NCBI GenBank assembly: GCA_963422445.2
Contig: OY729512.2
Coordinates: 4,278,001 to 4,342,000, forward strand
Direction of reading: 5' to 3'
Origin: G963422445 sp963422445
GTDB taxonomy: Bacteria > Pseudomonadota > Alphaproteobacteria > Thalassobaculales > Thalassobaculaceae
DNA length: 64,000 nt
Part shown: positions 55,895 to 64,000 of the stretch, in pieces
Numbering within the stretch: position 1 is the first letter of the stretch
How the letters are laid out: every line of letters starts with the position of its first letter
Made by a program: the position numbers and the translations under genes
The notes under the pieces: generated by a model
Database searches by the model: none
What the model was told of the DNA's origin: nothing
The model's input: the letters and a program-made list of their open reading frames with translations, nothing else

Positions 55895-57115
55895 TACCAA
55901 ACGCAAGTCATATGAACCGATACAGTGAGGCATCGGGATCAGCACGATGGGGCTACGGCCCAGCTGCGCCGGGTCGTATTGGTGATGACGTCGGGCTGGT
56001 CGGTCAGCCATTGCCACCCCGTCCAGCAGGCGTCCCTCAGGGCGGAGACATCCTTGAACACGCGGTTGGCGAAGCGGTTCGATTTCAGGAACAGAATGAT
56101 CTGCTCCATCGGATTGAGTTCCGGACTGTAGGGCGGCAGATGCACGAGCGTCAGGTTGGGGGGAACGAGAAGGTCGCCCGAGCGATGCCAGCCCGCCCCG
56201 TCCAGCACAATCACGCCGTGCGCACCCGGCGCCACGGCCGCGCCGATCGCCGCCAGATGCTCGTTCATCGACGCCGTGTTCGCCCTGTCCGCCACGTGGG
56301 CGATGCCGACGCCGCGCTCTGCGCAGGTGGCGCCGAACAGATAGACGTAGCCATAGCGATGGTCGCGCAGGATGCGCGGACGCTGCTTCCCATTCGCCCA
56401 GACCCGTGTCGTCATCCCCTTCTGGCCGATGCGCGCTTCGTCCTGGAACCAGATTTCTATCGGACCCGCCAGCGCCTCAGAGCTGAGCGCCGACGTCAAC
56501 TGTGCCTCGAACTCCGCCACGAACGACCTCTGCCGCTCCGCGTCGGCTTTGGGGTGGACCGGCCGCCCCGAGACAAAGCGAAACCCGGCCCTTCGGAGCA
56601 TCATACGGGCACCGCTCTCCGTATAGATGACCCCGAAGGCCTCCTCGATTTTCCGTAAGATGTCCTGAACGCGCCAGCGCGTCACACCGTCCCGCTCAAG
56701 CTCGGGACCCGCCTCGATCCAGGCGCCGATCTCGGCGATCTGCGCGTCCGTCAACCGGCCCTCGCTCCCGCCGCGCGGGAGATCCGCGAGGCCGTCGAAG
56801 CCCTCCGTGTTGTAGCGCAACACCCAGTCGCGCAGGATTTGAAGCTCCATGCCCTGCGCCCGAGCCGCCTCCGTGCGAGACGCACCCTCCATGATCATGG
56901 CGAGCGCACGCGCGCGCGACGCTTGCTTCGCGTCCCCGCAGTGCCTCGAAAGCGCGTGGAGCTCGTCCGCTGTGTGTGCCGTCCAGGTTATCGGCGTTGC
57001 CGCACTCATCGTCATCCTCCGGCGCTGGTGAGTCGATCACCACAGTCTATGAAGGTCGTCCGGACCGTCACCCCAACATATTGGGATGGTGAGTCAATTT
57101 GGAGCGCGCTTGGTA
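55895..57115 (-). mobile_element. IS630-family element A, copy 3
   Basis: TACCAAACGC...GCGCTTGGTA; flanks TTA (55892-55894) and TGA (57116-57118). Copy A of the host IS1595 reads TTAGCCG where the right flank here reads TGAGACG, so the second repeat has mutated. It cuts the IS1595 transposase near its C-terminus. Confidence 0.9.
55939..57015 (-). CDS. IS630-family transposase (element A, copy 3)
   Basis: 358 residues with all DDE segments (FQDEARIGQKG, VLDGAGWHRSG, SPELNPMEQI). Intact and apparently identical to copy 2 protein. Confidence 0.92.
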   Translation of the reverse strand: MTMSAATPITWTAHTADELHALSRHCGDAKQASRARALAMIMEGASRTEAARAQGMELQILRDWVLRYNTEGFDGLADLPRGGSEGRLTDAQIAEIGAWIEAGPELERDGVTRWRVQDILRKIEEAFGVIYTESGARMMLRRAGFRFVSGRPVHPKADAERQRSFVAEFEAQLTSALSSEALAGPIEIWFQDEARIGQKGMTTRVWANGKQRPRILRDHRYGYVYLFGATCAERGVGIAHVADRANTASMNEHLAAIGAAVAPGAHGVIVLDGAGWHRSGDLLVPPNLTLVHLPPYSPELNPMEQIILFLKSNRFANRVFKDVSALRDACWTGWQWLTDQPDVITNTTRRSWAVAPSC

Positions 57116-58040
57116 TGAGACGTTTCCCGACCATCCGGGCAACGGTCTCGGCCATCATGGCGTCCGTATCACGCGATCTCATGTTGTGCCGGGTCGCGAA
57201 CTCATTGACATAGCGGTGCAGATGCTTGGGCGAAATGTGGTGGAAAGTCCCGTGATATCCCCGCTTCAAGGTGGCCCAGAAGCTCTCGATCCCGTTAGTG
57301 TGCGCCTGATCCCGGACATACTCGCTGACGGAGTGATTGACGGTCTCGTGATCGAAGTTCATGCCCTTGTAGCCGGCCGCCTGATCCGTATAGACCTTGG
57401 CTCCCTCGCCCGCCCGCGAAGCGACGAAACCCTGTAGCGAAGCGGCGTCGGTACTTTCGACAATCGCGGCACTGCTGGTGTTCGTGGCGCGATCCCGAAC
57501 ACCAGCAACGGTGGTCTTGCCCACGGCGCCGCGTCCGGCCCGCAACTTCTTGTTTCCGTGCTTGTTCTTCTCCTTGCCACCGACATGGGTCTCATCGACC
57601 TCGACCGGACCAGCCATGCCGCCATGCCCCTCGGTCCACGCCTCGCGCAACCGCTGGGCCATGAAGTAGGCCGACTTCTGCGTGATCTTCAGGTCGCGAT
57701 GCAGCCGCATGGACGATACGCCCTTGAGCGACACTGACCACAGGTAGATTGCGATGGCCCATTTCTGGAGGCCGATCTTCGAGCGGTGCATCACAGTGCC
57801 AGTCTTGACGCTGAAATTGCGCCGGCATTCACCGCACCAGTAGGGCAGAGGCTTGCGGGAAGGAACGGGCCGCACTTTCTCGGTGCCGCCGCACATCGGA
57901 CAATGAGAGGGCTTACCAGCCGCGCCCCAGCGCTGTTCCTCGAACCACCGTTCGGCGGTGGCGTCATCGGGAAACCGCCCGAACAGCTCTATCAGGCTGA
58001 TCCCCTCGCGATGGCTCTTTCCGGGTGCTTTCTGTGCCAT
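57012..58040 (-). CDS. IS1595-family transposase (copy B), chimeric C-terminus
   Basis: Same protein as 24027-24977 through VARMVGKRL, then IS630-A sequence supplies a foreign 30-residue tail (IPSALQIDSPSQYVG...). Zinc ribbon, VEVDETHVGG, VYTDQAAGYKG and NGIESFWATLKRG remain, so activity is possible. It has a few substitutions against copy A, for example VMHRSKIG for VMDRSKIG. Confidence 0.85.
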   Translation of the reverse strand: MAQKAPGKSHREGISLIELFGRFPDDATAERWFEEQRWGAAGKPSHCPMCGGTEKVRPVPSRKPLPYWCGECRRNFSVKTGTVMHRSKIGLQKWAIAIYLWSVSLKGVSSMRLHRDLKITQKSAYFMAQRLREAWTEGHGGMAGPVEVDETHVGGKEKNKHGNKKLRAGRGAVGKTTVAGVRDRATNTSSAAIVESTDAASLQGFVASRAGEGAKVYTDQAAGYKGMNFDHETVNHSVSEYVRDQAHTNGIESFWATLKRGYHGTFHHISPKHLHRYVNEFATRHNMRSRDTDAMMAETVARMVGKRLIPSALQIDSPSQYVGVTVRTTFIDCGDRLTSAGG

Positions 58041-58516
58041 GTCCTATCCACTCTGACATTGATTCGGGGACGGACGGCTGCATATTCAAGTATATAATCC
58101 CCTTTTTTTACCGCGCCGGCGGCGTGTTGATGAGCGCGCAGGATGGTCGAATCGATGAACACTTCCTTGAGTGGTTCATCATCTACCTGTTGTATCTGTT
58201 GCCAGAGCCGCGCCCAGAGGTGGCGCTTCTCCCAACGGCGAAACCGCTGATAAACGGCATTCCAATGGCCGAATTCGTCGGGCAGGTCGCGCCAAGGGGT
58301 TCCGGTCCGCGCCTGGTAGAGGACGGCTTCGATGAACAGTCGGTCGCTGAGCCGTGGCGGGGCGCCGGCGGCGTGTTTGCTCTCACGCAGTAGCGGCTCG
58401 AGTGTCGACCAGATAGCATCCGTGATGAGCAGGCGTAATGCCATGATAAGTCCCCGGAAAGTGTCATTGATGGAGAATGATTATCAGCATTTCATGAATC
58501 CCTCAACACGCCCTAG

Positions 58517-59352
58517 ATAGTGTCGTCACGAAATACCAGCCCAGAGCGCCAGACACCGAATCTGCACCGCGGCGAGGAACGATGCGGCATTCCTGGCGTA
58601 TCGCGTGGCAATCCCACGCCAACGCTTGAGCCACAGAAAGGCGTTCTCCACCAAATGCCGGTGCCGGTAGAGATGGACATCATACGCTCTGGGGTGCTTG
58701 CGGTTGCGCTTCGGCGGAACCACTGGAATAACTTCATGCTCCTCACAATAAGACAGGATGGCATTCGTGTCATAGGCCTTGTCCGCCAACAAATACTCGG
58801 CATCTATACCCTTCAATCAGCTCGACCGCTTGACGACAATCTGCTGCGGTCCCCTCGGTCACCAACACCCGCACCGGCATCCCATGCGCGTCCACAGCCA
58901 GGTGCAGCTTCGTGTTCAGCCCCCTTTTGTGCGACCCATCGCCTGATTGCCACCGGTCGCATGGGTATGGACCTTGAGATGACTGGCGTCAATCATCAGC
59001 CACTCATCGTCCGGCTCATCCACCAGAGGCTCCAGCAACGCCCCCCAGAGCCCCTTGTCCCGCCAGCGACAGAACCGACGATGGGTAGTTTTCCAGTCTC
59101 CATAGTCTGGCGGCACATCACGCCAGGGAGCGCCGGTACGCAGAATCCAGAAGATCGCATTAATGAACCGTCGATTATCCTGCGCCACCCCACCCCAACG
59201 TCCCGCTCGGCCAGGCAGATGAGGCTCCAACAACAGCCAGACCCTGTCCGAAATGTCGTGACGCCGATGAGCCAATCCCATGAGTCGCCTCCAAGAACCA
59301 TCGAGTGAATTCGACAGATAGGACAGATGAACATCACTCATGACGACACTAT
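58517..59352 (-). mobile_element. IS5-family element E (IS427-like, frameshift type)
   Basis: Ends ATAGTGTCGTCACGAAAT and, reversed, ATAGTGTCGTCATGAGTG, each touching a CTAG shared with the neighbouring elements (58513-58516 and 59353-59356). Confidence 0.85.
58526..59281 (-). pseudogene. IS5-family transposase (element E): frameshift site plus a mutation
   Basis: ORF A from ATG 59281 (GGAGG ahead): MGLAHRRHDISDRVWLLLEP, GAPWRDVPPDYGDWKT, MIDASHLKVHTHATGG. At ACAAAAGGGGGC (about 58920) a -1 shift continues LNTKLHLAVDAHGMPVRV, as expected for programmed frameshifting in this IS group. A further one-base lesion near 58813 breaks it again before IDAEYLLADKAYDTNAI and LVENAFLWLKRWRGIATRY. The first shift is probably functional, the second damage. 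Confidence 0.8.
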
Positions 59353-60156
59353 CTAGGCCGTGTTGACGAATGATCGAAGCATAATCCATGCTGAGACAAT
59401 GTGGACAAACGCGAAGACCGTCCGAGCGAGCTTGTCATAACGTGTGGCAATGCGACGGAATTGTTTGAGCTTGTTGAAGAATCGCTCGACCTGCTGGCGC
59501 CGCTTGTCCTTTTCTTGATCGTGATGAATCGTCTCAGTCCGGTTCGACCGGGCGGGTATCACGGCTTCGACGCCCTGGTCGGCCAGCACCTGGCGAATGT
59601 CCTTGCTGTCATACGCCTTGTCCATGACCGCAGCCTCCGGTGCGGGAGAGCTGGGCAAAGCCTTCCACAGCAGCTCGAATCCCACGCCATCATGGCGCTC
59701 GCCACCCGTCAACACGAAGGACACACCGGTTGTTTCGTTGGCACAGGCCACGTGCAGCTTGGTGGAGAACCCGCCCCGGGAGCGGCCGAGAGCCTGGGCC
59801 TCTTGGCCACCGTTTTTTTTTACCGCGCCGGCGGCGTGTTGATGAGCGCGCAGGATGGTCGAATCGATGAACACTTCCTTGAGTGGTTCATCATCTACCT
59901 GTTGTATCTGTTGCCAGAGCCGCGCCCAGAGGTGGCGCTTCTCCCAACGGCGAAACCGCTGATAAACGGCATTCCAATGGCCGAATTCGTCGGGCAGGTC
60001 GCGCCAAGGGGTTCCGGTCCGCGCCTGGTAGAGGACGGCTTCGATGAACATTCGGTCGCTGAGCCGTGGCGGGGCGCCGGCGGCGTGTTTGCTCTCACGC
60101 AGTAGCGGCTCGAGTGTCGACCAGATAGCATCCGTGATGAGCAGGCGTAACGCCAT
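59353..60156 (-). CDS. IS5-family transposase (element D, copy 2)
   Basis: 267 residues in one frame: MALRLLITDAIWSTLEPLL, FIDSTILRAHQHAAGAVKKN over a run of A, SRGGFSTKLHVACANE, AVMDKAYDSKDIRQ, VERFFNKLKQFRRIATRYD. DDE core intact. The stop codon TAG is formed by the CTAG target at the element's left border. Confidence 0.9.
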   Translation of the reverse strand: MALRLLITDAIWSTLEPLLRESKHAAGAPPRLSDRMFIEAVLYQARTGTPWRDLPDEFGHWNAVYQRFRRWEKRHLWARLWQQIQQVDDEPLKEVFIDSTILRAHQHAAGAVKKNGGQEAQALGRSRGGFSTKLHVACANETTGVSFVLTGGERHDGVGFELLWKALPSSPAPEAAVMDKAYDSKDIRQVLADQGVEAVIPARSNRTETIHHDQEKDKRRQQVERFFNKLKQFRRIATRYDKLARTVFAFVHIVSAWIMLRSFVNTA

Positions 60157-60228
60157 GATAAGTCCCCGGAAAGTGTCATTGATGGAGAATGATTATCAGC
60201 ATTTCATGAATTCGTCAACAGGACCTAG
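59353..60228 (-). mobile_element. IS5-family element D, copy 2
   Basis: Ends GGCCGTGTTGACGAAT and, reversed, GGTCCTGTTGACGAAT, between CTAG at 59353 and 60225. Uninterrupted version of 54446-58515. Confidence 0.88.
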
Positions 60229-60258
60229 TGGATTTATCAGTAACGATCAATCCACTAG
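60225..60258. mobile_element. 34-base minimal IS630-C derivative (paired ends only)
   Basis: CTAGTGGATT at one side and AATCCACTAG at the other with 14 bases between, matching the terminal repeats of IS630-C (40230-41383). It looks like an element that lost everything but its tips, or a MITE-like form. It sits between IS5-D copy 2 and IS630-B copy 4, sharing CTAG with both. Confidence 0.6.
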
Positions 60259-61437
60259 GTCCTGTACGCAAAGTTCGTATTGTTAAGGGGGTGGTGTCGA
60301 TTCGGGGGGCATGGTGATGCGACTTTCGGTGGAGATCAAGCTGAGCGCGGACGAGCGCAACGAGCTTGAGCGGCTGGCGCGCGGGCGCAAAGTCTGGCGA
60401 GGCCTGTCCGATCGGGCGCACATCGTGCTGCTGGCGGCCGAAGGGCTTACCAATGTGCAGATTGGGAGCGTGCTGGGCGTGACCAGCCAGACCGCCAGGA
60501 AGTGGCGCAATCGCTTCGCAGAGCATCGTCTTGACGGGCTTGACGACGAGCCGCGCTCCGGCCGTCCCCGGCGCATCGATGACGACGCCGTGGCCGAGGT
60601 GGTGCGCAAGACGCTTGAGGAGAAGCCTCGTGACGCGACCCAATGGAGCACGCGCTCGATGGCGCAGGCGACGGGGTATGCGCCGTCGACGGTCAATCGC
60701 ATCTGGCGAGCCTTTTCCCTTCAGCCGCACAGGAGCGAGACCTTCAAGCTCTCGGCAGACCCCTACTTCGTGGACAAGACGCGCGACATCGTGGGGCTCT
60801 ACGTGGACCCGCCGCAGCATGCCATGGTCCTCTGCGTGGACGAGAAATCGCAGGTTCAGGCCCTCGATCGCACCCAGCCGCTGCTGCCGCTGCGCCCGGG
60901 GCAGGTCGAGCGGCGCACTCACGATTACAAGCGCAACGGCACGACCTCGCTCTTCGCAGCCCTTGACGTCGCCACAGGCAAGGTCATCGGACAGTGCTAT
61001 CGGCGCCACCGCAGCGTGGAGTTCCGCAAGTTCCTGGATCACGTCGAGGCTAACGTGCCGCCCGACCTCGAGATCCACATCGTCATGGACAACTACTCGA
61101 CCCACAAGACGAAGACGATCCGCGACTGGTTCGCCCGGCGACCGCGCTGGCATGTTCACGTCACCCCGACCTCTGCCTCGTGGCTCAACCAAGTCGAGCG
61201 CTTCTTCGCCGATCTGACAGAGAAGCAGATCCGGCGCGGGGTTCACCGATCGACCGTCGAGCTGGAGCAGGCGATCACCGGGTACATCGACACCGTCAAC
61301 GAGGACCCCAAGCCCTTCCGCTGGCACAAGACAGCCGATGAAATCCTGGCGTCCATCAAGCGCTTCTGCCTCAGGACCCTCGAAACCGCTGCAGCCGCAA
61401 CATCATAACGGTACGAACTTTGGAATCAGGACACTAG
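60255..61437 (+). mobile_element. IS630-family element B, copy 4
   Basis: Right border CTAG at 61434. The left tip reads CTAGGTCCTG instead of CTAGTGTCCTG, one base short, because it joins the minimal IS630-C. Shares the copy-3 substitutions. Confidence 0.9.
60311..61408 (+). CDS. IS630-family transposase (element B, copy 4)
   Basis: 365 residues, intact; helix-turn-helix TNVQIGSVLGVTSQTARKW, CVDEKSQVQALDRTQP, VMDNYSTHKTKTIRDW and the variant HVHVTPTSASW shared with copy 3. Confidence 0.92.
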   Translation: MVMRLSVEIKLSADERNELERLARGRKVWRGLSDRAHIVLLAAEGLTNVQIGSVLGVTSQTARKWRNRFAEHRLDGLDDEPRSGRPRRIDDDAVAEVVRKTLEEKPRDATQWSTRSMAQATGYAPSTVNRIWRAFSLQPHRSETFKLSADPYFVDKTRDIVGLYVDPPQHAMVLCVDEKSQVQALDRTQPLLPLRPGQVERRTHDYKRNGTTSLFAALDVATGKVIGQCYRRHRSVEFRKFLDHVEANVPPDLEIHIVMDNYSTHKTKTIRDWFARRPRWHVHVTPTSASWLNQVERFFADLTEKQIRRGVHRSTVELEQAITGYIDTVNEDPKPFRWHKTADEILASIKRFCLRTLETAAAATS

Positions 61438-62308
61438 GTCCTGTTGATCTTTCGGGTCACATCGGCAACCACAAGACGACAAACGTGAGCGCGAGCATGC
61501 TCGCGAAATTGCGTTCGAGTTTGTCATAGCTGGTCGCAATGGCTCGGAAGTGCTTGCTTCGTGAGACGGCGTTCTCCACGAGATGTCGGTCCTTGTCCAA
61601 GCCCCAGTCCATGCCATCGTTGCCCATCGCGCGGTTGCTTCGCCGAGGGATGACCGACACCGCGCCTTGGGCTTCGATGTGCTCACGTATCGCGTTGCTG
61701 TCGTAGCCTTTGTCGGCAATGACGTGCGCGGCGCTCGGCGCACCATCGCGCAGTGTCCGGGGCGCAGCTCATCTCGTGCACCGGCCCGCCAGACAGCTCG
61801 TAGTGCACTGGCAGGCCGGAGCTGTCGACAGCGATAGGGATTTTCGTGGAGGCACCGCCACGACTGCACCCGATGGCTTCCTCGGTACGACCGCGTACCC
61901 CGTGACTGTGTTGATGCGCGCGCACGATGCTGGGGGCGATACACAACCACTCGGTGTCGCTATCGAACGATAAGGCTGTGAAAACCCCAGCCCAAACGCC
62001 TTGACTCGACCAAAGGTTGACGCGGCGAAACACCGTGTTCCAATGGCCGAACTCGCCCGGAAGGTCTCGCCACGGACACCCCGTGCGCATGCGATACAGG
62101 AGCCCTTCGAGCGTGCGCCGGTGCTCGGACGTGTTGTAAACCCGTCCGGGACGCTGCAGCAGCTGAGAAAGCCGGTCCCAGTCTCTCTCTGATAGCATCG
62201 TTCCTGGCATGAATGGCTCACTAAATGGGTTGTTTCTGGCGAAACCAATTTTAACGGCCCTTCATGCCATCCCTTAACTCAGTCGTACGAAAGATCAACA
62301 GGCCCTAA
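61434..62308 (-). mobile_element. IS5-family element F
   Basis: Ends GGTCCTGTTGATCTTTCG and, reversed, GGGCCTGTTGATCTTTCG. Left border CTAG, right border CTAA, both fitting the CTAR target of the IS5 family. Confidence 0.85.
61457..62210 (-). pseudogene. IS5-family transposase (element F), frameshifted
   Basis: The N-terminal part (62210-61683) reads MLSERDWDRLSQLLQRPG, TGCPWRDLPGEFGHWNTV, IVRAHQHSHGV, GCSRGGASTKIPIAVD. After a shift near 61745 it continues AAHVIADKGYDSNAIREH, SVIPRRSNR and HLVENAVSRSKHFRAIATSY to 61457. Size and motifs fit the IS427-like group; the break lies well after the usual programmed site, so it is probably a mutation. Confidence 0.82.
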
Positions 62309-62324
62309 TTAATATCATTATGAT

Positions 62325-62438
62325 TCAGACACTCAGAATCCTGTGATACTCCTTGATGCGCCAGCGCAGCGCGTACAGATTGGCGACCTCCTGCGCCTGT
62401 TTGACGGTACCGACCGGCAGTGTCGTGATCAGCAGCCA
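62325..62438 (-). pseudogene. Tn5-like IS4 transposase, central fragment (inverted)
   Basis: Reads WLLITTLPVGTVKQAQEV then NLYALRWRIKEYHRIL, the YREK region of the Tn5/IS50 branch of IS4. Only 37 codons remain. It faces the opposite way from the tail fragment next to it. Confidence 0.7.
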
Positions 62439-62500
62439 TCCGATCCTCTCGCCCCCCGCTCGGGGCGGCGTCCTCGCGCAGCTGAACCAGGGTCAAGCGC

Positions 62501-62875
62501 GCCGTAACCATCAACGCCGTCATCGCCTGGCGGCTCGCGACCCTGACCCTGATCGGACGCGAGACCCCGGAACGGCCGGCCGCAGCCAAGCTGTCCGAAA
62601 CCGAAATCAACCTGCTGCACGACGATGCCATAAGCCACAACGGCACCGCAGCGGACCGGGCCGAACACACGCCCCTGTCCCTCGGCCGCGCGGTCATGCT
62701 GATCGCAAGGCTTGGGGGATATCTCAACCGCAAGGCCGACGCGCCGCCTGGCCATCAGATCGTCCGGGAAGGGTATACCCGCCTCGCCATCGGAACACGG
62801 ACGATGGAACGGTTCATGGACAATGACCCCAAAAGTCCATTCTACAAGCAATACGCACAGAGGGAAAATGACTGA
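62501..62875 (+). pseudogene. Tn5-like IS4 transposase, C-terminal fragment
   Basis: Reads VTINAVIAWRLATLTLIGRE, SLGRAVMLIARLGGYLNRK and PPGHQIVREGYTRLAIG, the conserved tail of Tn5-like IS4 enzymes, ending YAQREND at a TGA at 62873. The catalytic region is missing, apart from the inverted piece at 62325-62438. Confidence 0.8.
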
Positions 62876-63006
62876 TGGGCAGGGTGCCAGGGCGGATTTG
62901 TATTTCGATCGTTCACCGGCCCTGCCAGCGCGTTGCGTGAAATAGTGGACGTCCTTCCCGTGTCTTGATATGCCTGCCGCGCGGCAGCTGTGGGGACGGG
63001 GAAGCC

Positions 63007-64000
63007 GTGTCGGTTTTATCGGAGGTGGCCATCGTCATCGTGGCGGCGGCGGACGAGGGCCGCTTCCGCGACTTGATGCAGACACACCCCTACTTTGGCG
63101 CGGTGCCGGGGATGGGCGAGACCGTGCGCTATGTCGCGATCATCGAGGGTGCTGGCTGGCGCTGGCGGTGTTCTCGGCGCCGGCGCTGAAGTGTGGGGCG
63201 CGTGATCACTGGATCGGCTGGGACCGCGGCGGTCCGTTCGGCCGTCTTCATCTGGTCACCACCAACGCACGCTTTCTGATCCTCCCCGGCGGTGAGCGCA
63301 ACCTCGGCTCGCGCGTGCTCTCGCTGTGCACGCGCCGTCTGGTCAGCGACTGGCTTGCTTGCTTCGGTCACGACGTGCTTCTGGCGGAGCCCTTCGTCGC
63401 CCCCGAGCTCTTCCGGGGCACCGTCTACCGCGCCGCCAACTGGATCGAGATCTGGCGCACTCGCGGCTTCGCCTGCGGTGGGGCCGGCGACAGCGCGCAC
63501 GCGAGGCCCGGGCTCGTGTTCCTTCATCCCCTGTGCCGGCGCGCGGGCCCGGCTTGGGGCCGTCGATCTCGACCCCCGCCTGCGACATGGAGTGCCGAAG
63601 ATGACGCTGAGCACCGCACAGATGCGATCCCTCCCCGCGATCTTCCTGGGCATCGACGATCGCCGCCGCCGCGACGCTGTGCGGCATGCGCGGCTACAAG
63701 GCGACCGGCGACTGGCTCGACGACTCAGCCTCAGGGGACTGCAACGCTTCCGCGTGCGCCGCCGCGACGGCCGGGACCGTCCGCCCGGCCTGTCGGCAAT
63801 ACGCAGCCTGCTGATCCGGGTCGATCCGGCCCGGCGCGACGCCGCGCTCAGGTCCTGGCCCACGGCTCGGGCGACAGCGCGCTAGCCTCCTGTCGGCTCT
63901 ACTGCGGCGCGCACCACCTGTTCACCGTCACGGGAAACCCGCCGACCCGGCTCGACGACATCCGGCTCACTCTCAACGAGACCATCTCCGGGCGCGCGCC
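63007..64000 (+). pseudogene. DUF4338 (DruA-like)-ISAs1 transposase fusion, frameshifted and deleted (runs off window)
   Basis: From GTG 63007 the DUF4338 part reads VAAADEGRFRDLMQTHPYFG, GETVRYVAIIEG, then after a shift near 63150 LALAVFSAPALKCGARDHW, ARFLILPGGERNLGSRVLSL, TRRLVSDWLACFGHDVLL and FRGTVYRAANWIEIWRTRG. It passes into an ISAs1 start (VPKMTLSTAQMRSLPAIF) and, after shifts and a deletion near 63870, into ALASCRLYCGAHHLFTVTGN. DUF4338 is the DruA domain of Druantia defence but is also found as an ISAs1 partner; context here favours the latter. Confidence 0.7.

Larger units (their letters stand above)
54914..58102. mobile_element. IS1595-family element, copy B, with passenger genes and IS630-A copy 3
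   Basis: Same ends as copy A (GGGAATTATATAG...; CTATATAATCCCC-type right end). It inserted in a T9 tract; nine T precede and seven follow, consistent with an 8-base duplication plus slippage. Both IS630-B target sites are empty here (54949-54952, 55616-55619). Confidence 0.9.
54445..58444 (-). pseudogene. IS5-family transposase (element D, copy 1), interrupted by IS1595
   Basis: N-terminal half at 58444-58105 (MALRLLITDAIWSTLEPLL, GTPWRDLPDEFG, VFIDSTILRAHQHAAGA) and C-terminal half at 54913-54445 (TKLHVACANETTGVSFVLTG, VMDKAYDSKDIRQVL, VERFFNKLKQFRR). They join across a run of A to give the 267-residue protein of copy 2. The stop TAG is part of the bordering CTAG. Confidence 0.88.
54446..58515 (-). 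mobile_element. IS5-family element D, copy 1, containing IS1595 copy B
   Basis: Ends GGCGTGTTGACGAATGATCG (left) and, reversed, GGCGTGTTGAGGGATTCATG (right), each in CTAG. IS1595 copy B is inserted in the A-tract of its transposase. Copy 2 at 59353-60228 is uninterrupted. Confidence 0.88.

Noticed and set aside
60225..60258. Possible CRISPR-like or regulatory hairpin
   Set aside because: The arms match IS630-C tips and the site is bounded by CTAG, so an IS derivative explains it.
62353..62826. 157-codon plus-strand frame
   Set aside because: The true Tn5-like reading is in another frame (VTINAVIAW...); this one is Arg/Pro-rich noise.

Overview
The window is GC-rich DNA with alphaproteobacterial-looking genes (dipeptide ABC transporter, hydantoinase/oxoprolinase pairs, short-chain dehydrogenases). 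It is extremely loaded with insertion sequences (IS), many nested or touching, and many ordinary genes are broken. That pattern fits a host-associated or recently bottlenecked alphaproteobacterium; the species cannot be named from the sequence.

Layout. 1-6089 is a defence-type cluster: the end of a DISARM DrmC-like phospholipase D gene converges on a minus-strand operon reading UvrD-type helicase (decapitated, with an internal stop), tandem ubiquitin-like protein, E2-like protein, JAB/JAMM peptidase and E1-like adenylyltransferase (frameshifted). The last four form a bacterial ubiquitin-like conjugation (Bil-like) set. 6090-13000 is an IS graveyard (IS630, DDE, IS5, IS66, IS4 and IS3 pieces). 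13132-17380 holds a full-length LanB-type lanthipeptide dehydratase and, upstream across a degraded IS630, a small Cys-rich ORF that could be its precursor peptide. 17570-19526 holds decapitated fragments (IS256, an outer-membrane beta-barrel C-terminus, a PD-(D/E)XK protein).

19561-25080 is a nested transposon: an IS5-family element contains an IS1595-family element that carries passenger genes (a 51-residue protein, a GIY-YIG domain protein and a possible third small ORF), which in turn contains two inverted IS630 copies. A second copy of the IS1595 element at 54914-58102 lacks those two insertions and shows the empty sites.

27107-39622 is an intact metabolic region. The minus strand has SDR, periplasmic binding protein, DppB, DppC, DppD, DppF and an NHL-repeat protein; the divergent plus strand has hyuA, hyuB and a second SDR. 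A second hyuA-hyuB pair followed by a Panacea-domain fragment and an M20 peptidase lies at 48807-54424. Together they suggest import of small peptides or cyclic amides and their hydrolysis.

41590-43420 is an AbiE-type (type IV) toxin-antitoxin operon behind a perfect 51-base palindrome. A sister 47-base palindrome with the same core and promoter layout lies at 45976-46022, split from it by nested IS630 elements. 54445-62308 is a run of IS elements placed end to end, sharing CTAG junctions. The window closes in a broken DUF4338 (DruA-like)-ISAs1 element; a deleted relative lies at 46161-46875. No tRNA, rRNA or CRISPR array was seen.
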